DNA of 64,000 nucleotides, from assembly GCF_000559085.1 (NCBI RefSeq), contig NZ_JALN02000001.1, positions 3,596,001-3,660,000 of the forward strand, written 5' to 3'. The DNA comes from Mycolicibacterium aromaticivorans JS19b1 = JCM 16368. Its GTDB lineage: Bacteria; Actinomycetota; Actinomycetes; Mycobacteriales; Mycobacteriaceae. This document shows, in pieces, positions 8,647 through 17,472 of the stretch. Position 1 is the first letter of the stretch. Each line of letters opens with the position of its first letter. Made by a program: the position numbers and the translations under genes. Under the pieces are notes generated by a model that saw nothing but the letters and a program-made list of their open reading frames with translations, was not told the DNA's origin and made no database searches.

Positions 8647-9635
8647 TTGGCCTTTAGAGGCTCTGTGGTGTGTTTGCCCGATGCAATTTGGTCGTAGATC
8701 CACGCGTATGTCTTCTCAAGTCCGTCGCGCAACGTAATGGATGGCTCCCACCCATAGACCGAGTGGAATAGCGTGTTGTCACTGTTCCTGCCACGCACGC
8801 CCTGAGGGGCGTCGAGTTTGTAGGTTCGTTTGGCCTTAATGCCCGCGATGTCCTCGACTATGTCTGCCAGCTGGTTGATGGTGACTAGTTCGGACGAGCC
8901 CAGATTGACGGGATTGGCGAACTCACCGTTGAGGACCTCTCGCGTGCCACGGACGCAGTCGTCGACATACATGAAACTCCGCGTCTGCTCGCCGTCCCCC
9001 CATATTTCCAGCGTGTCCGTTTCTCCCTGCGCGATGAGAGCGACCTTGCGACACACTGCAGCCGGCGCTTTCTCGCGCCCACCGTCGAATGTGCCGTTCG
9101 GCCCATAGACGTTGTGGTAGCGCGCTGTGCGGGTCTTTATCCCGAAGTCTTCGCGGAAGTGCCGAGCCATTCGTTCGCTGAAGAGCTTCTCCCAGCCGTA
9201 ACCATCCTCGGGTTCGGCGGGGTATGCGTCAGATTCCCTAAGCGGCTTGACGTCAGAATCGGTCTGCTTTTCGGCAGCGTAGACGCAAGCCGACGAGCTG
9301 TAGAAATAACGGTCGACGCCAGCCTCTTGGGCGGCCAACAGAACGTGTGTACTCGTGAGCACCGACAGCATACAAAGGGCTCGATTATTCTCGATGAACC
9401 CCATCCCGCCCATGTCCGCAGCCAGGTTGTAGACGTGCTCAACACCTTCGACCGATGAGCGTGCCGTCTCCAGCAGCGACAAGTCGCCGACACGGGAGTC
9501 GGCGCCCTCGTGTACTTGGTACCACTCCTCGAGCGGCTTCGCATCGACAGCTCGCACCTCATGTCCATCTGCGATGAGTGCGCCAGTCAGGTGACCGCCG
9601 ATGAACCCCCCGGCCCCAGTAACCAAAATCCTCAT
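8643..9635 (-). CDS. GDP-mannose 3,5-epimerase-like NDP-sugar epimerase
   Basis: The 330-residue short-chain-type epimerase opens with MRILVTGAGGFIGGHL, the NAD-binding loop. Four features match GDP-mannose 3,5-epimerase rather than generic GalE: LAADMGGMGFI near residue 70, SSACVYA with the catalytic Cys near 107, DGYGWEK giving the Tyr/Lys pair near 140-145, and GGREKAPAAVCRK with the second active-site Lys. That enzyme converts GDP-D-mannose to GDP-L-galactose and GDP-L-gulose. The ATG at 9635 follows AAGGGGG at good spacing. The next gene, a glycosyltransferase, overlaps it by 4 bp. Substrate is inferred from motifs; a related hexose epimerase or dehydratase activity remains possible. Confidence 0.8.
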   Translation of the reverse strand: MRILVTGAGGFIGGHLTGALIADGHEVRAVDAKPLEEWYQVHEGADSRVGDLSLLETARSSVEGVEHVYNLAADMGGMGFIENNRALCMLSVLTSTHVLLAAQEAGVDRYFYSSSACVYAAEKQTDSDVKPLRESDAYPAEPEDGYGWEKLFSERMARHFREDFGIKTRTARYHNVYGPNGTFDGGREKAPAAVCRKVALIAQGETDTLEIWGDGEQTRSFMYVDDCVRGTREVLNGEFANPVNLGSSELVTINQLADIVEDIAGIKAKRTYKLDAPQGVRGRNSDNTLFHSVYGWEPSITLRDGLEKTYAWIYDQIASGKHTTEPLKAK

Positions 9636-10065
9636 AATATCCCCCTTACGCGCTACCACGACCTCCGCGTGCTAGCTGAGATCGTATAACCGATTGCTTT
9701 GCGAACGCGACCCAGAAATCGGGGAAAATTGCCTCGACAGAACGCAGCCTGTTACGGCCACGGGTGTGATATGGACCTACATGGCGTTACATGGCGATGT
9801 GGCGGCCGTTCCGGGGGTAAACGGCTGGTAGGAGGAAAACGCTCCCGAATCTTTCGGTGTTGGCGCTACAACCTCACCACCTACGTGAGATTGCGCCCAC
9901 AAACTTGACCCTTCGCGTTGTGTCGTAAGGCTGCCGGTAATCTGCCGCAGAGGGGGCGCAGTAGCACGATCAACCTAGCGCCTGCGGGGCGATAAAAGAC
10001 ACAGGCTTCAAGGCGCCTGCCGTATAAAGTCAGATGAAGGGCGTCAAGTCCATCTGTCCGATAAT
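9636..10065. other. Intergenic interval, probable promoter region of the epimerase operon
   Basis: Apart from the Shine-Dalgarno of the epimerase just upstream of 9635, nothing is recognisable. The only frames are short and lack domains. The interval would contain the promoter for the minus-strand epimerase-glycosyltransferase pair, but I cannot point to clear -35 and -10 boxes. Confidence 0.5.
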
Positions 10066-11277
10066 TCACCTGCACAATTGTCCGGAGGCTAACTTTTGCA
10101 TCGTCGCGCTGAGGGCGCGGTAGTCCGCCTCAGCGGTGAATAAAGCATCCGGCGCCTCCTCGCACCGCTCGCGCATTATCTCCCAGTCGCCTACTGTGAG
10201 GGTTTTAAAGAATTCCTTCAAATTCTCAAATAAATCCTCTTCGAACTCCCTGCCGAGCCCGTGCGATCGCACCCATGCTGCGGTTTCTGTGCCGGCCAGC
10301 GCGAGCGCCGGGCAATGGAACAGGCCACCTTCGTACACTCTATTAGGTAGTAGCCAAGCGGAATTACCGCCATTCGCCGAGAAATCGAAGCACCAGTTGA
10401 AATCGACGCTGGCGTATATATCCGGCAGATCGTCGGGATAGCGATATGGACCACAATACCGGATGTTGGAGTATAGGCTTGTTTTCTGGTGAAAATAATC
10501 GGACTCTAAGCTGGTTGGCACTCCATGGAGTACAAAAGAGAGCTTATCCGGAAATTCTTCGGCAAGGCGGCAGATGAGCGCGATGCTTCGTTGGCACCGG
10601 TACGCACCGAAATAGCCGATGGTCCAACGTCCATCACTAGCCGGCCCAGTGTGAGGCCTTCTGGCGGCGGCAAGCGCAACGGAAGGATATACCTTGTTCT
10701 CCAACAGTACGACCGGACCCCGGAATTTTTGCACCGGCTCGAAGTAGCAGCGCAAAAACGCTGGGGAGGTTGTTATCAGGAGCTGGGAGCGCCTGAGAAT
10801 AAAGCGCTCGAGAAAACGAAGGGAACGGGAAATAATTCCGTCGCCGGTCATCACTGGTTGAATGTCTGCAATCTCCACCACAAGCGGGACACGCCGAAAA
10901 CAGGCTAGTCGCACGAAGAGAGCGAGAAAGGCGTTGTCCAAGTTTATGGCATAGAGGACGGTCGCCTCCGTCAGCCGATCCCGATTCTTCAACACGACCC
11001 CTAGTGCGCGAATGACGGCCCATACACGATGGACGTGTCGGCGGTCGTAGGTAGTACCTAAGTGAATGTTGTCCCAAGCAGCTGGTTGCTCGGGGTGCCC
11101 TCGGTCGCGATAAAAGGTGCAGCCGATGACTTCCCAACCTTGATCATGAAGCGCACCAATGCGTTTCGCGCATCGAGCGTCCGTGCGTTCAGGACCTATG
11201 AAGGCGAGACGCCGTGTGTTGCCGGCAAATCGAACGCTATCGGGAGGCGCACCGCACACCTCAAGCGCAGCTGGCAT
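10066..11277 (-). CDS. Glycosyltransferase, GT-B fold
   Basis: The frame is open to 11589, but I start at the ATG at 11277, which has GGGAG 5 nt upstream and leaves a 403-residue protein of normal GT-B length; the extra 104 residues look disordered. The N-lobe begins RLAFIGPERTDARCAKRI and contains LPLVVEIADIQPVMTG, similar to acceptor lobes of GT4 enzymes. The C-lobe has WTIGYFGAYRCQRSIALI, then FVLHGVP and a segment PNRVYEGGLFHCPALALAG that resembles the donor-binding E-G motif. It would add a sugar during repeat-unit assembly. Its donor and acceptor are unknown. The neighbours are the epimerase cluster downstream and the polymerase upstream. Confidence 0.78.
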   Translation of the reverse strand: MPAALEVCGAPPDSVRFAGNTRRLAFIGPERTDARCAKRIGALHDQGWEVIGCTFYRDRGHPEQPAAWDNIHLGTTYDRRHVHRVWAVIRALGVVLKNRDRLTEATVLYAINLDNAFLALFVRLACFRRVPLVVEIADIQPVMTGDGIISRSLRFLERFILRRSQLLITTSPAFLRCYFEPVQKFRGPVVLLENKVYPSVALAAARRPHTGPASDGRWTIGYFGAYRCQRSIALICRLAEEFPDKLSFVLHGVPTSLESDYFHQKTSLYSNIRYCGPYRYPDDLPDIYASVDFNWCFDFSANGGNSAWLLPNRVYEGGLFHCPALALAGTETAAWVRSHGLGREFEEDLFENLKEFFKTLTVGDWEIMRERCEEAPDALFTAEADYRALSATMQKLASGQLCR

Positions 11278-11683
11278 GGCTTCTCCCGCGCTTGGGATGC
11301 CGTAGGCATCGGACGCGCTTGCGTTGGGCGGCAGATCTCGTGCAACCTGTGGGATTTGCTTCCGGGGTTCATACACGATTGGAACCTCCCTCTTGTAGCT
11401 CCGATCCGACTTCGTCCGTTCCGCGTCGGAACGATTGGCGCCGCTGCTTGGCGCCATAAAGGAAAGTATTCGCAATAACTGAAATGGTGGCTGCGGGAAC
11501 TGGTGACCTACGTGAGGAACAGCTTGACGGCCTCGGACGGGCAGGGCACACATTATGCCGTCTTCGCAGCGTAGAAGGCGGATATCCACGATCGCCTCGC
11601 AGCCTGAGCAGTAGCAGATGTGTCAGGGGCTAGCCATCGCGGCAGTATTAGAAACCAGTCGATGCGGCGGAATGGGCAGCGCA
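11278..11683. other. Gap between polymerase and glycosyltransferase
   Basis: If the glycosyltransferase starts at 11277, this interval is mostly non-coding. If it starts at 11589 or 11457, the interval encodes a polar, low-complexity N-terminal extension. Codon use does not decide. I see no repeat or terminator. Confidence 0.4.
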
Positions 11684-13081
11684 CTAATTTTTACCGTCGG
11701 GCCGGTGGAATCGGACTGCTGATGAATTTTCTGACGGACCACCCGGCTGTGGGCAACGTGGAGACGCGGTTCTTGCCATCGCATAAGCGCCCAGAACAAC
11801 TGCGATGGAACCCCACATCCTGATGGCTTCCAGCGCCCCGTCAAACTGAAGCAAAAGAAGGATGACCGGGAGTGAAACCCACGGTCCAATTCCGAATCCC
11901 TTGGCCCATTGCGCAACCAAGAAATAAAAAACTACGGCGCCGATGAGGCCAAAATATGACAACGAATTCGCAAAGGCATTATTGAGAGCATAAAGATAAT
12001 TGTGGTAAACCCATGACGTATTAAACTGATAGTAGTGGGTGTAAACGTCCTGCACTTCCTTGTAGAGCGCCTCTTTGTGGCCAACCCCGACCCCCAAAAT
12101 TGGAAATTGCTCTATGGTCTTTATTGCCACCCCGTAGGGTCCCTGGAAGCGAACAAAAAAACTTCCATCTTTACCGCTGAGAATATTCGCAAACCTTGTT
12201 GAGAACACCTGGGTAAGCGTGAAGCCGACGATTGCAAGGACTGGAAGGCCGGCCGCAACGATGCCTGACATCGCCCGCCGGGCAAGCATCCGATCGAGGT
12301 ACCACGCTAGGGGCGGCACTAGCAGCACAATTGGGCTTCCCAGAAAAAGCGCGACGAGGATAGTGCATATCAGAAGAAGCACAAATCGCCTGCGGAACGA
12401 GGACAGGACGTACCAACCCGGCGCGAACGTCATAAATGCCATGGCTACGTGCGCAGGTTCTCGGGTAAACAGTTTGGGCCGCACAAAACCATATTGCTGG
12501 ATATCCCTTGCATCATTTTCATATATAAACCGGCCTTCGAACGCCGCGTGTCGAAATGCGTCGCTCAAATCGCGAACGGGCGAGAATGTTGATTCCAGAA
12601 TAACGCCAACCACTATAAAAGTCATCCAGAAAAATAACGTTTTACGCACCGTCTTGGGGTAAGCCATCGCTGATAACAGCACGTGAGCGCAGCCTACAGC
12701 CGCGATTATCTGAAGCAATGAAGTCAAGCGGCCATCGGTATCGTTGACGTCCCTGCCACCTGTTGCGAACGACAAAACGAGGAACCCTAAAATTAAGCTC
12801 ATCCACTTGAGGCTTCGCGTGTGTGGTGTCATGTGCGGGATCAGGAAAGCGGCTCCAACTAAGACCGCAACACCCGGATACGGATAATTACCGACATTAA
12901 CTGCAAAATTTGCATATATTCCGGCCACGCAAAGGTTCAGCCCGATTGCAAAGCCTAATCCCGCCTCGCTGCGGAGGTGTCCGGTGGGTAACGCAACTGC
13001 TGTCATCGCTCTCAAGTATGCCTTTCGGAGGTCCCTACCGCGCCTCACGCGGGCCGAGTGCTCTACCGCCGTGCTGCTCAC
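11684..13081 (-). CDS. O-antigen polymerase/ligase-like membrane protein (Wzy candidate)
   Basis: The 465-residue protein has roughly ten to twelve hydrophobic segments and a large polar loop between about 330 and 395 that includes GVGVGHKEALYKEV and YHNYLYALNNAFANSL. A long extracytoplasmic loop followed by N-rich, His-containing text is typical of Wzy polymerases and WaaL ligases. Wzy joins lipid-linked repeat units outside the membrane. The start is a GTG, 9 bp after the methyltransferase stop, so the two are one transcript. Wzy proteins have very low sequence conservation; the assignment rests on topology and on lying between the Wzz/BY-kinase and glycosyltransferase genes. Confidence 0.75.
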   Translation of the reverse strand: MSSTAVEHSARVRRGRDLRKAYLRAMTAVALPTGHLRSEAGLGFAIGLNLCVAGIYANFAVNVGNYPYPGVAVLVGAAFLIPHMTPHTRSLKWMSLILGFLVLSFATGGRDVNDTDGRLTSLLQIIAAVGCAHVLLSAMAYPKTVRKTLFFWMTFIVVGVILESTFSPVRDLSDAFRHAAFEGRFIYENDARDIQQYGFVRPKLFTREPAHVAMAFMTFAPGWYVLSSFRRRFVLLLICTILVALFLGSPIVLLVPPLAWYLDRMLARRAMSGIVAAGLPVLAIVGFTLTQVFSTRFANILSGKDGSFFVRFQGPYGVAIKTIEQFPILGVGVGHKEALYKEVQDVYTHYYQFNTSWVYHNYLYALNNAFANSLSYFGLIGAVVFYFLVAQWAKGFGIGPWVSLPVILLLLQFDGALEAIRMWGSIAVVLGAYAMARTASPRCPQPGGPSENSSAVRFHRPDGKN

Positions 13082-13090
13082 ACTGGAGTG

Positions 13091-13930
13091 TCACCAACTA
13101 TTTGATTGCCGCAACGCCCCACCGGTGCGCGCGAAACACAGATCAAGGTTCCCGAGGGCTCCATCTGATGGTCGACGCAGCGCACCGGCGATGTCGTAGG
13201 TCTCGTAACCACGTTCACCCATAAAGTCGACAACTTCTCGCAGAATAGGGTGGCCGCCAAAGGAAAACAGAGACACCTCGACAATGAATGCCTCGGTGAC
13301 GCCGAAAAGGTGTGTGGCGCCGCGGAGGGCTTCAAGTTCGAAACCTTGAATGTCGAGTTTGACCAGATCTGGGATAGCATAATTTTCTCGAGCGATGAGG
13401 TGGTTGATGGTAACAATCTCGACCGGTCTCGTCGGATAGTCCGCACCATCGGGTTTCAAGAATGAGGATCCCACTAAATCGGGCCAGATTGTCAATTCCA
13501 GCGTGCCGTTCTCGCTGCCCGCCGCGACGCCATGCCATGGCTCACCGAGCGTGTCGAGATAGGGTGCCATCTCGATCTGTGGTTCAAGCATGACGTAAGT
13601 TGCTGCCGGGAAGATATCCCGGGCGAGTTTCGTCCAATCGCCACGGTTGGCGCCCACGTCGAGGACCGTCGTCGGTGTTAATCCTCGATCGCGAAGACCT
13701 ACCAGCGTGCTCCGCATATCCCCTATAGGTGCAGTTTGTAACGCGTTAGCTCGGCGAATCTCGAATCCCATTCGCCCCAACGCACGCTTCACAACTGTAC
13801 GCGCAACGTAGCTAATCGGTGCTCGCTTTTTTTCCACGTCTTTCATCCAAAACTGGTTGTTGGAAGATCGCTTAGTCTCGGCATCAGAAACCCTAGGGTC
13901 CACGATGTCATTTCGGCTGGCTGTCTTCAT
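13091..13930 (-). CDS. FkbM-family SAM-dependent methyltransferase (third of three)
   Basis: The protein of about 279 residues shows the FkbM core: TTVLDVGANRGDWTKLARD, MLEPQIEMAP, then DLVKLDIQGFELEALRGATHLF and FIVEVSLFSFGGHP. It probably O-methylates a sugar of the polymer. I start at the ATG at 13930, inside the 3' end of the BY-kinase gene (overlap 23 bp). The frame reaches 14059 without a better start, and a GTG at 13903 is another candidate. The polymerase gene follows after 9 bp. Overlap with the kinase gene suggests the two are translated from one mRNA. Confidence 0.85.
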   Translation of the reverse strand: MKTASRNDIVDPRVSDAETKRSSNNQFWMKDVEKKRAPISYVARTVVKRALGRMGFEIRRANALQTAPIGDMRSTLVGLRDRGLTPTTVLDVGANRGDWTKLARDIFPAATYVMLEPQIEMAPYLDTLGEPWHGVAAGSENGTLELTIWPDLVGSSFLKPDGADYPTRPVEIVTINHLIARENYAIPDLVKLDIQGFELEALRGATHLFGVTEAFIVEVSLFSFGGHPILREVVDFMGERGYETYDIAGALRRPSDGALGNLDLCFARTGGALRQSNSW

Positions 13931-15368
13931 GGAAGTCCGCGGCTGATGAGTCGACTTTGCGACGAGGTGAGGAAGACTTATCCGAGTGTTTCCCGGGCGT
14001 AGAGTCGCCGTAAATTTGACCGTGGGAGTAATAGTTATAGCTATAGGAGCCGCTTCCACGCGTTGGCATCATCGTAAAGACTGCCCCGAGTAACGATGCA
14101 TCGACATCCTTAAGGGTCCCTACGGCGTGTGCGAGTTGGTCGCGCTTGGTTTCTCCAAATCGAGCCACAACGAGTGCGCCATCCGCGCCGGCTGCCAGGA
14201 CGGCTCCATCAGTAACTGCAAGTAGGGGTGGCGAGTCGACAATTACATAGTCGAACCTGGCACGAAGCTCGTTGAGTAGCTTCCTCGCGGACAACGATCC
14301 AAGAAGCTCGCTGGGGTTTGGCGGGATTTCGCCGGCAGTGAGAACGGTTAGTCGTGGAAACTTGGTCGGTTGTAGTACGTCGTCGAGCGTGGCTGCGCCA
14401 CTCAGAATGCTGCTGATTCCTACCTGGCCAACCAGGTCAAGATACTTCGCCAAAGATGGGCGTCGAAGGTCTCCATCGACAAGTAGCACATTGTGTTCTG
14501 CCTCAGCCAACGCCAATGCGATGTTGATGGATGTCGTGCTCTTACCCTCTCCTGGTGATGAGCTTGTCACAACAATAAGGCGCGGGGGATTGTCTACCGA
14601 TAGGAACTGCAGATTGGTGCGCAGTTTGCGGAACGCCTCGGCGGCTCCAGAATTGTCGGTAGCGAAAGATATTGCTGGTGTTTTTCGTAATCCCTTGTCA
14701 GTCGGAATGTGGCCTACGATGCTACTGTCGGTGATTTGCTCAAGTGACTCGGGGCTTTTTACCGTGTTGTCGAGTAAATCGCGCAGAACGGCAAGGCCCA
14801 CGCCTGCCATCAAGCCCAATCCGAGGCCTAGGGAAATGTTACGAACTGGATTAGGCACTACTGGGCTGCTCGGTATCGAGGCTCGTTGTTCCACCACGAC
14901 ACGAGCATTAGGTTGGTCGCCAGCCTTTGGTGTCTCTAACTCGTTCACCAAGCCGACGAATTCGTCAGACAAAGTGTTAGCGATATCGCGAGCTCTGACC
15001 GGAGATTCGTCGAGCACCTGCACATCGATGAGGACTGTGTCAGGCTTCGCAGTCGCTTTGATCCTGCCGCGTAGAGTTTCCGCGCTCATGTCGAGCCCCA
15101 GTTTGTCGATCGTCCTCTGAGCTACAGTTTCGCCGTTGAGTAGCTCCGCATACGACAAGACTCTTTGTTGAGAGAAGAGATTTCCCTGGTACAGGTCAGA
15201 CACTGATGAGCCGCCCGAGGTGGCAGAGACGAAGAGCCTCGTCGAAGCCTGATAGAGCGGCGTGGTCAGCAACGTGTACGCGACGGCTCCCAAGACCACG
15301 ACCATTGACGTCACGCCCACGGTGATCCAACGAGTGCGCAGCAGTTTTGCGACGTCCCGAAGATTCAA
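13908..15368 (-). CDS. Fused Wzz chain-length regulator and BY-type tyrosine kinase
   Basis: The 486-residue protein joins a Wzz domain and a bacterial tyrosine kinase. Residues 1-200 have two membrane helices (about 15-35 and 178-198) flanking an extracytoplasmic region, with a proline-rich PVVPNPVRN just before the second helix. The kinase has Walker A SSSPGEGKST (269-278), Walker A' VLLVDGDLRRP (294-304) and Walker B DYVIVDSPP (373-381). Its C-terminus carries a tyrosine cluster at about 442-453, the usual autophosphorylation site. Such proteins set polysaccharide chain length and control Wzx/Wzy export through phosphorylation cycles. The kinase is complete, including the tyrosine tail. 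The next gene (an FkbM methyltransferase) overlaps its 3' end. Confidence 0.92.
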   Translation of the reverse strand: MNLRDVAKLLRTRWITVGVTSMVVVLGAVAYTLLTTPLYQASTRLFVSATSGGSSVSDLYQGNLFSQQRVLSYAELLNGETVAQRTIDKLGLDMSAETLRGRIKATAKPDTVLIDVQVLDESPVRARDIANTLSDEFVGLVNELETPKAGDQPNARVVVEQRASIPSSPVVPNPVRNISLGLGLGLMAGVGLAVLRDLLDNTVKSPESLEQITDSSIVGHIPTDKGLRKTPAISFATDNSGAAEAFRKLRTNLQFLSVDNPPRLIVVTSSSPGEGKSTTSINIALALAEAEHNVLLVDGDLRRPSLAKYLDLVGQVGISSILSGAATLDDVLQPTKFPRLTVLTAGEIPPNPSELLGSLSARKLLNELRARFDYVIVDSPPLLAVTDGAVLAAGADGALVVARFGETKRDQLAHAVGTLKDVDASLLGAVFTMMPTRGSGSYSYNYYSHGQIYGDSTPGKHSDKSSSPRRKVDSSAADFHEDSQPK

Positions 15369-15501
15369 TGCGACCCCTTACCCCCTGTTTGAATACTTCA
15401 TAGCCCCCTGCCCGGGGAAGCATACCTTCGCATATTTCCCAGGTTCTGGTGAGCGCGCAATGCCAACTTCTTTCAAACACTGCGGGCTGCGGTTGCGCGG
15501 G

Positions 15502-17352
15502 TCAGCGCGCACAGCTCGGCACCGAGATTTTCACTTTGGCAGCGTCAACCAGGGGCTGAATTGGTACACGCGCCTCGCCCGCAGACGTCGGTTCGGTGAG
15601 CCGGAAAATTAACTCGACGGTGTTGCCCGGTGGTATGGCCACCTGAGACTCGAAGCTTGGGTGGCCGCGTTCTGTCGATCCGAAAACCCGGGTTCTTTTC
15701 CCGTTTGCCAGCACGCTGAGCACGTCTGCTCCCCTAGTGGTGAGGAGCCGGACCGAGGTGAGCATCGTGCCCGGTGGGATGGTTCCCGCGACCTCGGGAT
15801 AGAAGCCCAGCCGCCCCACCACATATTCCGGCAGGCCAGCCACATCCTTAAGGGTGTTGGTTAGCCGGATCGTCACGGTTGACTTGCGATTTTCGCCATC
15901 GCAGCCGTCAGCTACGTATTCGATCTCTCGCTTGAGGTAGTAGTCCATCTTGTTACCGCCGAGGTTGTTGATGACGACTTCGGCGTACGGCGCAGGATCA
16001 TCCGGAATCTCGTGGGCAAGCGGGGTCTTCTCTAAAAGCGCTTGGTCGGCAGCTGACGAGCTCCATACCGAGATTCGGCGCTCACTCACTGCTCTTCCCA
16101 ATGCATCTAGCAGCGTGCGCGGCGACTCGATAGGCACCGTGATCTTCTTGACCACTTGGGTGGCGATCTCCTGCAAGAAGCGTTTGCGTCCGCTTTGGTC
16201 ATTGGGATCGGGGAAGCGGCTGTAGACCGTCGACTCGGTGAGTTCGACGACGTTGTCTTTAGTAACCGTCTCACCATCTGGCATCACGATCGGGCCGGTC
16301 GCGCCGAGGATATAGCTCAAGGCAATCGGGTCGATTGCGATCACACCGTCGACATTCATGCCCGACTGTTGTGCCCACATCTGCTTCCAGATCTGGGCCG
16401 TGTAAGGAAAATGTGAGCTCTGATTGCTGTTCCGAAAGTCGGTAGTTGGATTGGTGAACCCGTACTGCTCGTCGAACTCTGGGTTGACTGAGAACGGTGT
16501 GAACGGCTTGTTGAAATCGGTGTTCGGTCCCATAGAGTCCACGCTCGGCTTGCCGTCGTCGAACCGGAGGATCCCGAATCCCCCTAGCAGTCCACCGGTA
16601 CCGCGCGCCTCGGCATTCGTCTGGAAGCCCATGAAATAGGAGCGTGGGCCGTCGGCGCCCAACATCGACGGTGCCAGCTTTGCGGCAAGAGCGGTGTTTT
16701 CCAGGAGGCCGGCAATGTTCGAGGTCTGTGACTGCAGTTGTGATCGCGCCTCACCAACGACGGAGAAATACGCTGGCGCTGAGATCGCCTTGGCCTCCGC
16801 GTCGAGCCGCGTTGCGTCAGCTGCGATCTTGCTCAAGACGGGTTCTTCTCGACGCAATGCTTGGACATCGAGCCGACCATTGGCGAGCAGTTGACGCGGC
16901 GCCACAGTCGTGCCTGCATCGGCGGTGGGCTTCAACACCTCGGCGGCCAAACCGAGCACGACATCTGAGATTTGCTGACCGGTTTTGAACGGGCTGCCCA
17001 ACCACGGAACGACGGACATGACGTTCCACGGCACGGAGTGCGTCGCGTTGCGTGCTGACTGTGCATGAGATTGCGCGTCAGCAGCCAACCGTGATGCGTC
17101 AGCGGTGTTTCCTTGCAGCAGTGCATCTTTGGCTTGTTGCGCGCTAGTGCGTGCTGCCTCAAGGCTCGTCTTCGCCTCGTACGCTCGGAGCCCGAGCCAG
17201 CCACCGAACAGAATGACGACGATGAGCACTCCAAGGACGGGCCAAGTGACGTTTCGTCGCTTGTACCAAGGTGTCTCATCGTCGTCATCGATCAGGTCTA
17301 CATGGGAATCAGCCGGATCTTCGTCGATCCGCCGCCGCGAAAAGAATTTCAC
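15502..17352 (-). CDS. DUF4012 membrane-anchored protein
   Basis: The 616-residue protein has a cytoplasmic acidic N-terminus (residues 1-32, DDDDE), one membrane helix at about 36-57, and a large extracytoplasmic part. Two sequences mark it as DUF4012: GPRSYFMGFQTNAEARGTGG near 235-255, and DGVIAIDPIALSYILGATGP near 335-355. I recall DUF4012 proteins as frequent companions of exopolysaccharide loci in actinobacteria; the biochemical role is unknown. A coiled-coil-like Ala/Gln-rich stretch (about 60-100) follows the helix. It is upstream of the Wzz/BY-kinase on the same strand with a gap of about 130 bp and may be the first gene of the locus. Confidence 0.85.
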   Translation of the reverse strand: MKFFSRRRIDEDPADSHVDLIDDDDETPWYKRRNVTWPVLGVLIVVILFGGWLGLRAYEAKTSLEAARTSAQQAKDALLQGNTADASRLAADAQSHAQSARNATHSVPWNVMSVVPWLGSPFKTGQQISDVVLGLAAEVLKPTADAGTTVAPRQLLANGRLDVQALRREEPVLSKIAADATRLDAEAKAISAPAYFSVVGEARSQLQSQTSNIAGLLENTALAAKLAPSMLGADGPRSYFMGFQTNAEARGTGGLLGGFGILRFDDGKPSVDSMGPNTDFNKPFTPFSVNPEFDEQYGFTNPTTDFRNSNQSSHFPYTAQIWKQMWAQQSGMNVDGVIAIDPIALSYILGATGPIVMPDGETVTKDNVVELTESTVYSRFPDPNDQSGRKRFLQEIATQVVKKITVPIESPRTLLDALGRAVSERRISVWSSSAADQALLEKTPLAHEIPDDPAPYAEVVINNLGGNKMDYYLKREIEYVADGCDGENRKSTVTIRLTNTLKDVAGLPEYVVGRLGFYPEVAGTIPPGTMLTSVRLLTTRGADVLSVLANGKRTRVFGSTERGHPSFESQVAIPPGNTVELIFRLTEPTSAGEARVPIQPLVDAAKVKISVPSCAR

Positions 17353-17415
17353 TCAGTTATTCCCCATACTCCGGTGCGGTCGGCATTACGTGCAACCGCG
17401 GCGAATTGGCCAACA

Positions 17416-17464
17416 AAAAACGACCCGCCAGCTGCTGTTGGGCAACAACCGACGAGTCGTTTTT
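17416..17464 (-). terminator. Hairpin terminator flanked by A and T runs
   Basis: AAAAACGACCCG at 17416-17427 pairs, with one mismatch, with CGAGTCGTTTTT at 17453-17464 across a loop of about 25 nt. A/T runs on both outer sides give a U-tract whichever strand is read. It sits 9 bp past the stop of the exported-protein gene at 17473 and before the DUF4012 gene, so it would end the former transcript and insulate the polysaccharide locus. Confidence 0.65.
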
Positions 17465-17472
17465 AAGACTGG

